Assembly: GCF_027942865.1 (NCBI RefSeq)
Contig: NC_134529.1
Span: forward strand, 17,784,467 to 17,848,466
DNA length: 64,000 bases
Direction of reading: 5' to 3'
From: Odontesthes bonariensis
Taxonomy: Eukaryota; Chordata; Actinopteri; Atheriniformes; Atherinopsidae
How positions within the stretch are numbered: position 1 is the stretch's first letter; every line of letters starts with the position of its first letter. The notes beneath the pieces are model-generated. The model searched no databases and was not told the DNA's origin. It worked only from the letters and a program-made list of their open reading frames with translations. The position numbers and the translations under genes are program-made. Below, one piece after another: positions 12,148 to 23,040 of this stretch.

Positions 12148-13504
12148 TTGATATTGTTATATATAGATATCCCTTGTGCTATTTATTGGCCAACCTGTTC
12201 TGAGTGATATGATGATCCCTACCAAGGTCCAGTTGACAGATGCATAGGTTTATTTAATTGCCACCTTTAAACTGCCTGAATGCAAATCCTAATCTCAATG
12301 TTAAACTCAACCCGAAAAGTAATTCATGAAGATTATCCTGCATGAGATAACCATTCTGAGATATGGAAAGGATCCTTAAGCATTCTCATCTTGGGGAAAA
12401 TGTCTTCAATTTTAAACGAATGCTGTTGATCCGCCTTACAGTGAGAATCAGACTAATCTGGAAAGCGTTTCCCATGCAGGTCCAGGCTCGCTGAGATAAT
12501 TAAGGGCTTTCCGATAACCAGGGTTACAGTTCATATGGCACAGACAACAGTAGTCAGTAGAAAAATAACAGGCCACTTGTTTGACATAGTTGCATTGTCA
12601 GGAGGTGCCTGCTCTGCTCACACTGTTCTGTGAGATTTCTGGAATAATGAATTCATCTGGTTTGGTCAGCCAACAGTAAATATGAGGATAAAGGGGGAGG
12701 AGGATCTAAATGGGGAGAGGGGAGGCCTGAGGTGCTTGTCCAGTCAGCATGGAGGGCGTTAAAAAGGAACTCTGTATTGTGGATAATTGCAGATTACTGG
12801 TTAGATAAGTGGATTGACTAGAAATGAGTGTGTGGGTGTACAGATATGCAAAACGACAATGCAAAAAGTTTTTTCTTTTTTTTTGCTATCTTCACTTCAG
12901 AAACCCTGCGATTTCAGTCAGACACAAGAAATTACCAGAGCTAATTAAAACCCGAGTTTCAGTCCAATAAGCACCTATCTGTTACTCCTCACATTCACAG
13001 CCTACACTGGGGCTGGCTGGATTTACACAGGCTGAAAGTTTATAATATTTTTCACTCTCGAGTATGTTCCACTTTAAAGCTTGTGAACTTTGGCACCGGT
13101 TTAAAATGAGCACATGCTCAATGAGCCACACTGTTGCTGCACTGATACAAACACAGATGCACACCTTAAAACACAGTAAGCACATACACATGCAGTACAG
13201 AGCGCTTCTACATCGAAGTGCACTAGCTCGAGAAATTTGAAAGAAAACAAACAGGATTCCAGAGCAGTGTGGTGTGGCATGAGGCTGCTGGACTGAAACA
13301 CAAAGAGAGGCCTGTTCGCTGCATACAGGAGCATTCCAGCTAACAGAACAGGCTCTGGGACACTGTTGACCTAAGCTACTTTAGAATGTTTGTGCAATAG
13401 CTTTTGACCACTTGATTAAAAATATCGTTTGATGCCGAAGCGGCTGTGTCCTAGCGAGGGGCAGTTCAGACTGGTCTGAGCAGAGCAATGCGTTGCCGCA
13501 TGAA

Positions 13505-13590
13505 GGAAGAACTCTTATAAAAAGGAGCGCACCAGGCTGTTTACCTGTAGCAGGAAGCCACAGTCAGACCAATGAGGCTCACCATCCATG
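13505..13590 (+). promoter_or_regulatory. Weak TATA-promoter-like stretch
   Basis: A CTTATAAAAAGG box at about 13,513 is followed about 30 bp later by GC-richer sequence. An ATG at 13,572 opens a frame of about 37 codons without a signal peptide or recognisable domain. Any transcript is hypothetical. Confidence 0.15.
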
Positions 13591-14104
13591 TTGTGTGGAA
13601 CTTGGAACTTTTAAGAATATATGTCTATGAGGAGAAAGAAGTTTCACTCTGGACAACAGATGGAATTCACATATATTTATTGTAATGTGGTTCAACTGTT
13701 TTAGTCAATGTCAGCATGGCTCTAGTGATGGCAACGTCAACTAAGTGCACAGTTTCGTCTCAACAGCTGTTGACTTATTGCCCTTTACCAGGGTAACATG
13801 TCCCACCTTAGATGTAATGACAACACAACTTTTGTGAAGGTCCGACTTCAGTCACAACTACACTATCAGAGTACCGTTCTCATTCTTCTGGTTGCGTTGT
13901 CATGTCCAAGCAACAATCTTGTAACCAAAAATTTCATTGCCCAAACCAAACTACATAAAGTAGTAATATGCTTTTTTTCTAAAAGAACTGAGTAGAAAGG
14001 CAACTATGTCTATGTGCAACGGTCCCACCATAAACCCCGGTCTGCTGACTGAAGGTTCTCTGTTTTAGCCCCACATTCACAAACCGTTTGTACCTCCAAA
14101 AGTT

Positions 14105-14425
14105 GATTTTCATTTACATTTACATTTAGTGATTTTAGCTGACATTTTTTAACCACAGTGACCAAAGTGAAACAATGTTCAGGCTACAGTATATTTTGAA
14201 ACCCTGACATAAACATCAAGTGCTAAATATATTTAAATGACAGAGTTCAAGGAGAATAGTTAGGCTGTTAGAAGTGTCGCGAGAAGTGTTCTTGGAAGAA
14301 ATGAGTCCTTAAGAGAGTCTTGACGGTAAAGTCCACTCTCATATCATTATTTGGTAGCTTGTTCCACTATTGTGGAACCACAAATGAGAACAGCCTGGAT
14401 CGACACTGCCTTGTGTTTAGGGATG
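14105..14425 (-). mobile_element. 3' end of the same L2/CR1-like LINE family
   Basis: Minus-strand translation gives RLFSFVVPQ, then a stop, then WNKLPNN, and later VKTLLRTHFFQEHF. This parallels the copy at 2.5-3.06 kb. Stop codons show it is dead. The 3' end carries the TAAATGTAAATGTAAATG-type tail. Only the last part of the element is present. Confidence 0.6.
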
Positions 14426-14429
14426 ACAA

Positions 14430-17400
14430 TACCAGATGACATTCCTGAGAGGAACACAGTGGCCATAAGCCAATATGGCTGATTTAGATAACTTTGTGCA
14501 GACCCTGCAAGCATTAGTGGCTTGAATATGATTTGAGTAGTTATGGGTTGCCAGATTAGTTCAATAAGATCAAATACCAAACCTTTGCTGTTTTTGATTA
14601 CAAAAACCTCACCCTCATCAGTCATCGTGCTCACAAAAAAGCCTGTAACTGACTTTCAGTTTGGATCGTTCCTGCGGTGGTGGCATGTGATTTGTTGACA
14701 TTACAAGGTTGTGGTTATTTTATGTATTTTTGTTAGATCTGGTTATCCAACTTTGTGCAAATACTTAAGTAACAAAGTATGCATCTTAACGAATTTGGTG
14801 ATACCTTTACTATTTATCCAGCAAAATTTCAGTTGGTAGAGTACAGTATAAAACTGCTCATTCATTTGTTGCCAAAGCTTTCCTTTCCCTCAATGCTGTT
14901 TTCTTCTTCATGTCTGTCATTACAGAAATTATTTAATTCCAACATGTGCTGGCCTTAAGTTCAGACAAGCAGGCCGATGAGACCCAGATTGGCCAAGAAA
15001 AATGTAGTTCAGGGAGGTGAATGTGACCTGCTCCCCTCTCTAAGGTTATACCATAGAGATGCCCTTGAGCAATTTTCTCAACATCCAAATTGCTCTGGTG
15101 GAGCTGCCCACAAGACCAACAGGAGAAGACTGTGGTTGCACTGGGCAGCTGCCAGTTATAAATGTGTGTTGACCTGTGTGTTTGTATGTGGGGAGTAGGG
15201 TGTTGATAAAAGAGAGCATGTGTTCTTGGCAAATATCCCCGAGATAAATTAAAGCAAAAAGCAAAAAGCCTATGCCGAGATCAAAAAAAAGAAAATGTTT
15301 GATGTGGTGACAGATTTGTGCCTCTGAGGGCCGGATTGAACCGGTGTGAACAGGAACATGGGAACGGATTTAGATGAAGTTTAAGTAGATCACCTGTGTA
15401 GTTGTGCCACATTAGTTGAATTGAACCATTGCTTAAAGTCACAGAGAAAAAACTAAAATAAGAAATAAGAGTAGGATAGAAGAATTCTTATTAACCAATA
15501 AAAGTAGTCATTAACACATTGAATTGCCAGCCTGTTTTTCTATTTTATCCTCAACGTTACATTAACAGTCAAACAGAGTTTCTATGTTTTTTTCTCTTTA
15601 ATCGCATCTGTTTGCTTATCTAATCAAACATGGCTGTGAAACACTTTGTATTACTGGTTTTGAGTTTTTCATAGAGTGGGACCATATATTCATCTTCTTT
15701 CTTTTTCTCATTTTCCAAGAGGATCTTATCCTGAAGCGTCATTACATATCAGTATGACAACAAGATCTGTAGCCATATGAGTCATTTCAATAAACATAAT
15801 TAGTAGCGTTGTCACACTTATCACAGTAGTAACCCATTTGCAATTTGACATTTATGTCATTGCGAATTACAGTGAAGAAACATTAGTTCTAAGCATTCTA
15901 TCGTTCAATATAAAAAACAATATTTCTTTTATGTGCCAGATGGTGTGTTACACAGAACCATTTGGAAACTGAAAAGTGTTTGAAAATGAAAAGACACTTT
16001 CAAAAACACCTGGAATCTGACTTGACGAGCCATCTGTCACACTTCATCACAAGTTAAGTATCAATGTTCAGATCACTGGAGAGTTACCAGCAAAATCAGT
16101 TTGTAAAATCACTCAATTTCTTGCAGAAGCCGTTGGGGTGAAAAGCTAAAACATCCTTTAAGTGTGTGAAACCCCTCAGTGTAATGGTTCTCTCCTATTT
16201 CAATGAAGAAATACTCTGTAGTATATATTATAACTAATGCTATAGCAGCATCAATGCTAAACTCTTTAGGAGCTGCCATATTTAAATCTCATTAAACCTG
16301 CCAGCCTTGAAGTTGCCAGTATCAGATGCCATTTGGTTCCAACTTCAGCACCTGGCAATACGGATTCTCTTTTGCTTGTTGTGTAGCAGATTTCATGTGA
16401 CATTAATGATCCAGAAACAAGGACACTGGGTTCATATGCAAAAAAAATTTCTATTATGCAATCAGGGAGTCGGGGAGCGCACAATAAGCATCTGAGGGTG
16501 TCCTAGATTATCTGAAACCAGGACATAACTTGTAGCTTTAGGCCATGACGGTTGTGAGGTTGTCCTTCCCACAGATGACTTCAGATGCTGGCTGTAGTTT
16601 GGAGAGTTCTTTTAGCCCTTGACAGACCAATGCTTTAGCAAAAGTTGTTTGATATGATGTCTCGTCTTTTTCCCCTCATTCCTCTCCTAATTCCTGGTTA
16701 TTCTGGCCACATCTCACCTAAACACAGGATGAATTCCATCTCAACTAATCTAATGTCCTGATCTCAAAATTAATTTCCTCATTTCACCTCCTTACATAAT
16801 ATTTTGTCTCATTTTGCATAGTCTCATTTAGCTCACCCATTTATTTTATTTTTATCTCATCCGTGTAGTTATTTAAACTCATTTACCCTCAGTTTTTGTC
16901 ATTATGTTTCAATTCAATAGTACTTATTCAGCATGGCTCACTGAACCTCACCTTGTGACGTAACTTCTCTGATTACATAACGATGATGTCAAGTTTTAAC
17001 CACATTTAATATAGTTGATCTGATCATGTCAGTAAATTATATTTCACTGGATTTCCTTCGAAACTTTAAATTTGATCTCACTTGGCTCACAAACCAGCTG
17101 TAATTAAATCAGCTACAAGCTACATCTTGGCAGTTGGAAGTAAATGCCAGGCGTGAAAGTGGAAACAAACAGTCTGAGGAGCCCTGATGTGGAAACATGA
17201 CGAACGTGTCATAACACTGCGAATTCACCAGGGGCCTCCCCCCTTGGAGCTTGCTCTCACGTGAGCTCTCTATCTACTCTGCCCGCCTTCCTCTCCCTGT
17301 CATTCACTCATCCTCTTCCTGTTGCTGTTCACATAGCTGCTGTGTTTGTGACGGCAAGCTGTGTTTGCTGACCATGTTTCACCCGACCACCAATATTCCA

Positions 17401-19280
17401 CCCATCAACCCCTCTTAACATTTGACCTCAACAGCCCCACCTACTTACACAAACATACCCCTTCACACACTCTTCACACCTCTTGGACTGAATGCTTTGT
17501 CCAACTCTGACGTCAAACGTTTTTTTTAGGGCAGCAAATCAACAGTAATGATTAACACGTAGTTCAGGACAAGGACCAGTAAATAATACCGTAGGACTGC
17601 AATACTGCTCATGTGAAGTTGGCTGGAAATTCAGCTGGATTGAGATAACTGGAAATCTTTCTTTATATAGAGTATGAGTAAAGTTTCAGTGAATAATAAA
17701 TCTACTTCCTCTGGTTTGCCTAAAAAGCCAAATGATTTGAGTGCACATAACTATGTGCATAGAAGGACAACAAACAGAAGATGTTGTGGATTTGGTTTTC
17801 TTATTGCTTAAAATTATGCAGTTTGGAAAGAGGACTGCTTAGGGTACTGGTCTGGTATGTTTTTCTTGCTTCATCGAGATTCTCTAACTGTGGTTCAACA
17901 GGAACTTCTTACCCAGAGCCAAATTCCTCCAATCCCACCAAGACATAAACCCTCAATTTATTACCCACCATCACAAAAACCAAGAGCCAAATACCTACCA
18001 TCGTACTGATCCAGACTCTAATTCCTATGGTTGTCCACTGTGGAGTTCAGTCCTACTGCTGCAGAACAATAATAAGAACTTCAGTTTGGCATGACCTTGC
18101 TACTACTACTGCCTTTATGTGTATCTGTGTTTGTGTGTATGCGTGTGTGGTCTGACCGGTAACCACATCCACGCAGCACAACAACAAGGCCACCAAGGAG
18201 ATACACATCCATTCCTCAATTACTTCCCTGCTTCTCTCTGTCTCTTCCATCCATCATTCTTCATTCCCACCATCGGTGATGCGGCTGGAGGTTATGACGT
18301 CTGTTAGTTTGTCTTCCAGCATTTTTTTCTTCTGGTTACCTTCCTCTGTGCAAACAGTCTCCTGCACATATAGTAGGTGATTTGAGCTGAGCAAACCAGG
18401 ATGGTATTTAAATTGTTCGCACAAGATGGAAAACAAAGTTTAATGGGGAGGTTGATGAAAGCCTCCATTCCTTTTCCTTTGTTGTAGATGAATAAATCAA
18501 TGCATTGTAAGACTTTCTGCAGGGTAGGCGACGTTCAGGAACCCCTACACCTATTCAGCTCACACTAATAAGAAAAAACTTTTAAAGTCAGAATTTAAAC
18601 CCAAATCTAATAGTTTACCGGTAACAAATTACTGTTGAAGATTGTAAAGAAATAAGACTTGTAGGATATATCCTTTTTTTCCAAATTCAAACTTGGAGAC
18701 GTTGCTTTTTGTATGTCAGTGTAAGGTACCTCTGTCATGCAGAGATATACAACGACCTGTGAGGCCCAACAGGAGTTTCGAGCTAAGAAGCAACACCAGT
18801 ATCTGACAACAGCAGAAATGAAAAGTGTGCAACATTTTATTGTGAACTGTCCGGAGCTATAAGTAACATTAAAAGCTGCAAAAAAGCTCTGAATGGAACA
18901 GTCACCTATTGCCCCTTTAAAAGGATGAGATGCCAATTATGGCCAACTGAAAAAAGTCAGACCAATATTACCTTTCCTTTAGCTGAGCTTTATCACCTAC
19001 TCACCTCCAACATGGTTGTCTGTGTAATATTCCTGAAAACCTTTACTAATGAAACTGGTGACCATTAACTGAACAACAATCAGCATCCTTCTGCTCATGC
19101 TCATTGTAGGCCAGAGAGCATCTTGGGCATAAAGAAACAGTGGCGTGATGTGCACAAGACTGAATGATAAATGAGGTCAATTAAGTTTTACTGTTATTAA
19201 CATTAGACTATAGACCGCATTTTAGACCATAACATGTAACGTGTTCCCCCAAATGCCATTAGCTAAAAATGGGGTTACAT
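14430..19280. other. Intergenic DNA, no gene recognised
   Basis: No exon or named repeat supported. From about 16,650 to 16,900 the + strand is enriched in TCTCAT/TCATTT words (pyrimidine-skewed). Around 17,230-17,480 it becomes GC-richer and CT-rich without a coding frame. Confidence 0.45.
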
Positions 19281-19283
19281 TCT

Positions 19284-19402
19284 GGGTGGGTCACCAATCC
19301 ACTGCAGGGCCAACACAGAGACAAATGATCATGTCCACTCACACTCACTCCTTCACTCAATTTAGAATCACCAAATACCTAATATGCATGTTTTTGGGCA
19401 AA
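19284..19402 (-). mobile_element. tRNA-derived SINE, internal fragment
   Basis: Minus-strand fragment recognised by the reverse of the family phrases (GGTCACCAATCCACTGCA, ACACAGAGACAAATGATC and AATATGCATGTTTTTGGGCA). Both ends are missing. Confidence 0.65.
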
Positions 19403-19909
19403 TCCCATCATTTCTGGTTATTGAAGGTATGCAGTTTTTTTTTTTTTTTCAAATCAAGCTCCCAGTGCCAGCTGCCAGCATATTTGGTAACCAACTGCAT
19501 TCTTGGATATGGGAGGTTGTAAGAGTAAAAAAAAAAAAAACCTGTCTTTAACAGCTTGATGTCGGTCATTTATTTATTTTTCAGTCCAAAAAGGTATAAA
19601 CAGTTTGGCACAGGTGCACTTTGGGTTTCTTCAGTGTGAGCTTAGAATTTTGACTCTGAAAATGACAGGTGAAAGCAGCCGTTTCTTCTCAGTGTGGGAC
19701 ATCCTGTCACTTACCTGAGAGCTACTTCCTTTTTCAGAAAAACATCAATATTTACAGGAATACAGAGGAGCCTCTAACTCTGCCATACCACCCCCCAACC
19801 TGCAAGCACATTTTTCTGTTCTGGTTCCAGATGTCATACCATCAGCAGCAGCTGTACCTCATCTTTATTTATGACCTTTTTTCACTTAATATTCGTACAC
19901 CGCCGGCAG

Positions 19910-20065
19910 GACATTTTCACAGCAAACACTGTGTTTCTCCTGCTGGACTCCAAAGTAAAGTTTGCATTCCTGGGCTGCAGGGAGGAATGCCACCCTCTGC
20001 AGCTCCAGTGCCCCCACCCCACCTCTGAGGATTACAAGTGGATAGAGGCCAGGATACTCAGACAG
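19910..20065 (+). other. Unassigned exon-like open frame, 52 codons
   Basis: Exactly 52 codons without a stop lie between a good acceptor (pyrimidine tract, then CCGGCAG|GAC) and a strong donor (AGACAG|GTAAGT), both phase 0. The peptide begins DIFTANTVFLLLDSKVKF, has cysteines in GCREECHPLQLQC, and ends SEDYKWIEARILRQ. GC-rich third positions and a mixed amino-acid composition look coding. I do not recognise the family. It could belong to a + strand gene with other exons I could not see, or be a lone or processed fragment. Confidence 0.4.
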
Positions 20066-21560
20066 GTAAGTTTGACAAATGATGTCAACAATACAGACTT
20101 TATCTCACCCAAACTTGAATAATAGAACTTCTGACCAAGTGTGCATTGATCTGATTTGCAGATTTGATTCGCTTTAATTGCTTGAGGTTGATACTAAAAT
20201 GATAACTTTGAGGTACTTTTTGACGCATAGAAATTGTGGCCCCAAAAGGTTTGAAATTGACACTAGTATTAAGTCTATCCTAAATTCTAGCTAATAAATT
20301 TCCATTGACTGTCGCTCATCAGCAACAGGGTTTTGGCTTCAATGACAATGCCAAGTTTTGCAGCCAAAGTTATGAAAAACAAATTTCTCAGTGACAAACA
20401 GAATCAGGATCCTGGCAGTAGATGGTTTGACCCTCTGTGACCAGATGTCAGCATCGCTGAGTCAGTTTGACAACACAAGATAGAGAGACAGAATGCATTG
20501 AGACAGGCTGAATCCACAACAGCATCCATTCCAAGATGAGTTCGAACAGCCCACTTGCCAAGTACTTTGAACTGCACATGACAAATTCATATTTGATATG
20601 TTCCACACCACAAAAGAACATTTCAGTAAAACTTTGTAACCTTCGAAAATACAAGCTTGGTAGATGTTAATCTAGGGTTAAGGAAGTTTATGGTGTGTGA
20701 GTTTAAGCAAAACTGTGAAGGGCATGCACAGCCGTTGATGTAGCACTGCAGATATATACAGTGATGGAAAGGAGAAGGACATGAAAGAAGAGGAGGAATA
20801 AAGAATAGATGGGGGATGCCAGAGAAGACGAGTTTCACTGTTTCACACAAAGAAATGTTGTGCTTGCTGTGTCTACTGAGGTGCTTAAACCTGAGCAACT
20901 TTTTAATCTAAGCTGAGGATCAGACCTGAAAAAAACCTCACTGAAGGACAGATCATAGCCCAGACTGATTGTGCTAACACTGATGCAATTTAAAGGAACC
21001 TGATCAGAATCCTGATCATATGAATGGCTGTATTGCTAACAACATCACGGTTCTGGGCAACAAATGTTCTTACCAGCACATCAACTGCATCAACTTTCCA
21101 ACTGCTCTTACTTATATATTCATATATAAATATTTTTCTTTGTAATTATGCTGCAGAAGTTGAAATGTTGTCGTATGCATGTGTGCAAGCAGTATGCATG
21201 AATGCAGCTGAATGTTTTTGGTGAACAGAGAAATACTGCCCTCTAGTGGCAACAAAGCGTTCTTTTTTTTTCCTTTTTTTTGTTATTGAATCAAAATTAC
21301 ACATATACACTTGCACACAGAAAATAACCCGTGGAATTTCATTAAGTTTTTATTAGAGTCAGTTTGAAATGATCAAATTTTATTACAAAAATCTGCATTA
21401 AAGACATTGGCGTGGAATTTTGATGGTACATTGGAAGTTTTAGGGATTAAAATCTGTAAATCTTAGCTTGTGCAACTCATCTGTATTAATAATTTTGTTT
21501 TACCCTTGCTATTCATCCTCATCCTAATCCTTGTCCTTATCAGAACTGATTTCTGGCTAA
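20066..21560. other. Intergenic DNA
   Basis: No gene recognised. Contains one clean CTCF-type motif at 21,237-21,249 and short poly-T runs. Confidence 0.45.
21237..21249 (-). promoter_or_regulatory. Possible CTCF-type motif (full core match)
   Basis: TGCCCTCTAGTGG matches every position of the reverse CTCF core YGCCMYCTRSTGG. A single motif hit; function is unproven. Confidence 0.3.
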
Positions 21561-21569
21561 ATTACCTAA

Positions 21570-23040
21570 ATGTAAATGTTAAAATCTCAGATAAATATGA
21601 TGGGGCGAGGCCGTTAAGAGCTTTAAAAACAAACATTAAAATTTTAAAAACAGTTTAAACAAATCACAGGAGTGATGTGCACACGTCTGTTAGTGTTGGT
21701 TAAAAGACGGGCAGCAGCGTTTTGCACAAGTTGAAGGCGACTGAGAGAAGACTGGGAGACGCCGACATAAAGTGCATTGCAATAGTCTAACCTTGAACTT
21801 ATTAGGGCATGGATGGCTTTCTCAAGGTCATGGCGACTTAAAAACATTTTAACTTTGGCCGGGAGACGCAACTGGAAAAAACCAGTGCTGACAACATTGT
21901 TAATTTGTTTGTCCAACCTCAGATGACTGTCAAAGGTCACTCCCAGATTTCTGACGGTTGAACTAAGCTTTGAAGACAAGGTGCCAAAGCCAGCCGGCAC
22001 AGTATCCCCAAACACAATGCATTCAATTTTGTCATCATTTAAATGAAGACATTTTTAGGGCCAACCACTGATTAATATCAGCAATACAATTAAACAAAGA
22101 ACATAGTGCACTGTTACTATTTGGCTTCAATGGTAGATAAATTTGTAAATCATCTGCACAACAGTGGAAAGAAAGGTTGTGCCTGGCTATAATTGACCCA
22201 AGTGGTAGCATGTACAATGAGAAGAGTATAGGGCCAAGAATAGATCCTTGAGGGACTCCACAGGAGAGAGGAGCACTGGAAGAGGACAGGTCACCAACCA
22301 TAACGGAGAAGGTTCTACTGGACAAGTAAGACGCAAACCACTTCAATGCAGTGCCGTGGATGCCGACATAATTACTTAGACGTGACAGGAGGACTGCATG
22401 GTCCACCGTGTCAAAGGCTGCTGTGAGAACAAGCAGCACTAAGACAACAGGGCACTTGGCATCCACAGACAGAGCAATATCGTTGTGCACCTTTAACAGT
22501 GCGGACTCAGTGCTGTGACGAGACCTGAACCCAGATTGGAATTTCTCAAAAACAGAGTTATCCTCATAAAAGGACTGTAATTGTAAAAACAACTTTTTCT
22601 AAAACCTTAGAAAGAAAGGGTAGATTGGAAACAGGTCTAAAATTTGACAACACTGAGGTGTCAAGATTAGGCTTTTTAAGAAGGGGCCTGACCACAGCAT
22701 GTTTAAAGGCAGCTGGGACAGTTCCTAATCTCAGACAGGAGTTAATAAAAACCAGGAGATTGGGCCCCACAGTATTAAAAACCACTTTCAAAACTTTGGC
22801 AGGGACAGTATCCAATGGACAGTTTGTAGGTTTCAGAGATTTCACTACGTCACAGAGAGAAGAGAGGGAAACCAGCTCAAACTGATCAAACACAGCAGGA
22901 TGAGGTGGGGCAACAGGTAGATCCTTATTTCTATCCACTTTGTCAACAAAATAATGAAGAAAATTCTCACAAGTGGCTATTGGTACATCAGTCACAGAAG
23001 AAGTACATGGGTTAACCATGTAATAACTTGCCACTGTAGA
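21570..23040 (-). mobile_element. L2/CR1-like LINE reverse transcriptase, broken copy
   Basis: Three minus-strand frames join into one non-LTR retrotransposon protein. The first (23,034 to about 22,570) has FRPVSNLPFLSKVLEK. The second (22,592-22,035) has FQSGFRSRHSTESALL, AFDTVDHAVL, GVPQGSILGP and, at the catalytic site, CADDLQIYLP in place of the usual YADD. The third (22,015-21,644) has LGVTFDSHLRLDKQI and SRLDYCNALY. A final piece, KILMFVFKALNGLAPSYLS, is seen in another frame down to about 21,570. Two frameshifts and a missing stretch after HITPVI show it is inactive. It lacks an intact endonuclease and the 3' end. Assignment to the L2/CR1 group rests on remembered motif order. Confidence 0.88.

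Larger units (their letters stand above)
9061..13480. other. Intergenic DNA with one SINE fragment
   Basis: Apart from the SINE fragment at 12,019-12,147, nothing is recognisable. A frame at 10,421-10,729 is open for 102 codons and unusually GC-rich, but it shows no domain and lacks splice or promoter context, so it is not called a gene. Confidence 0.45.
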
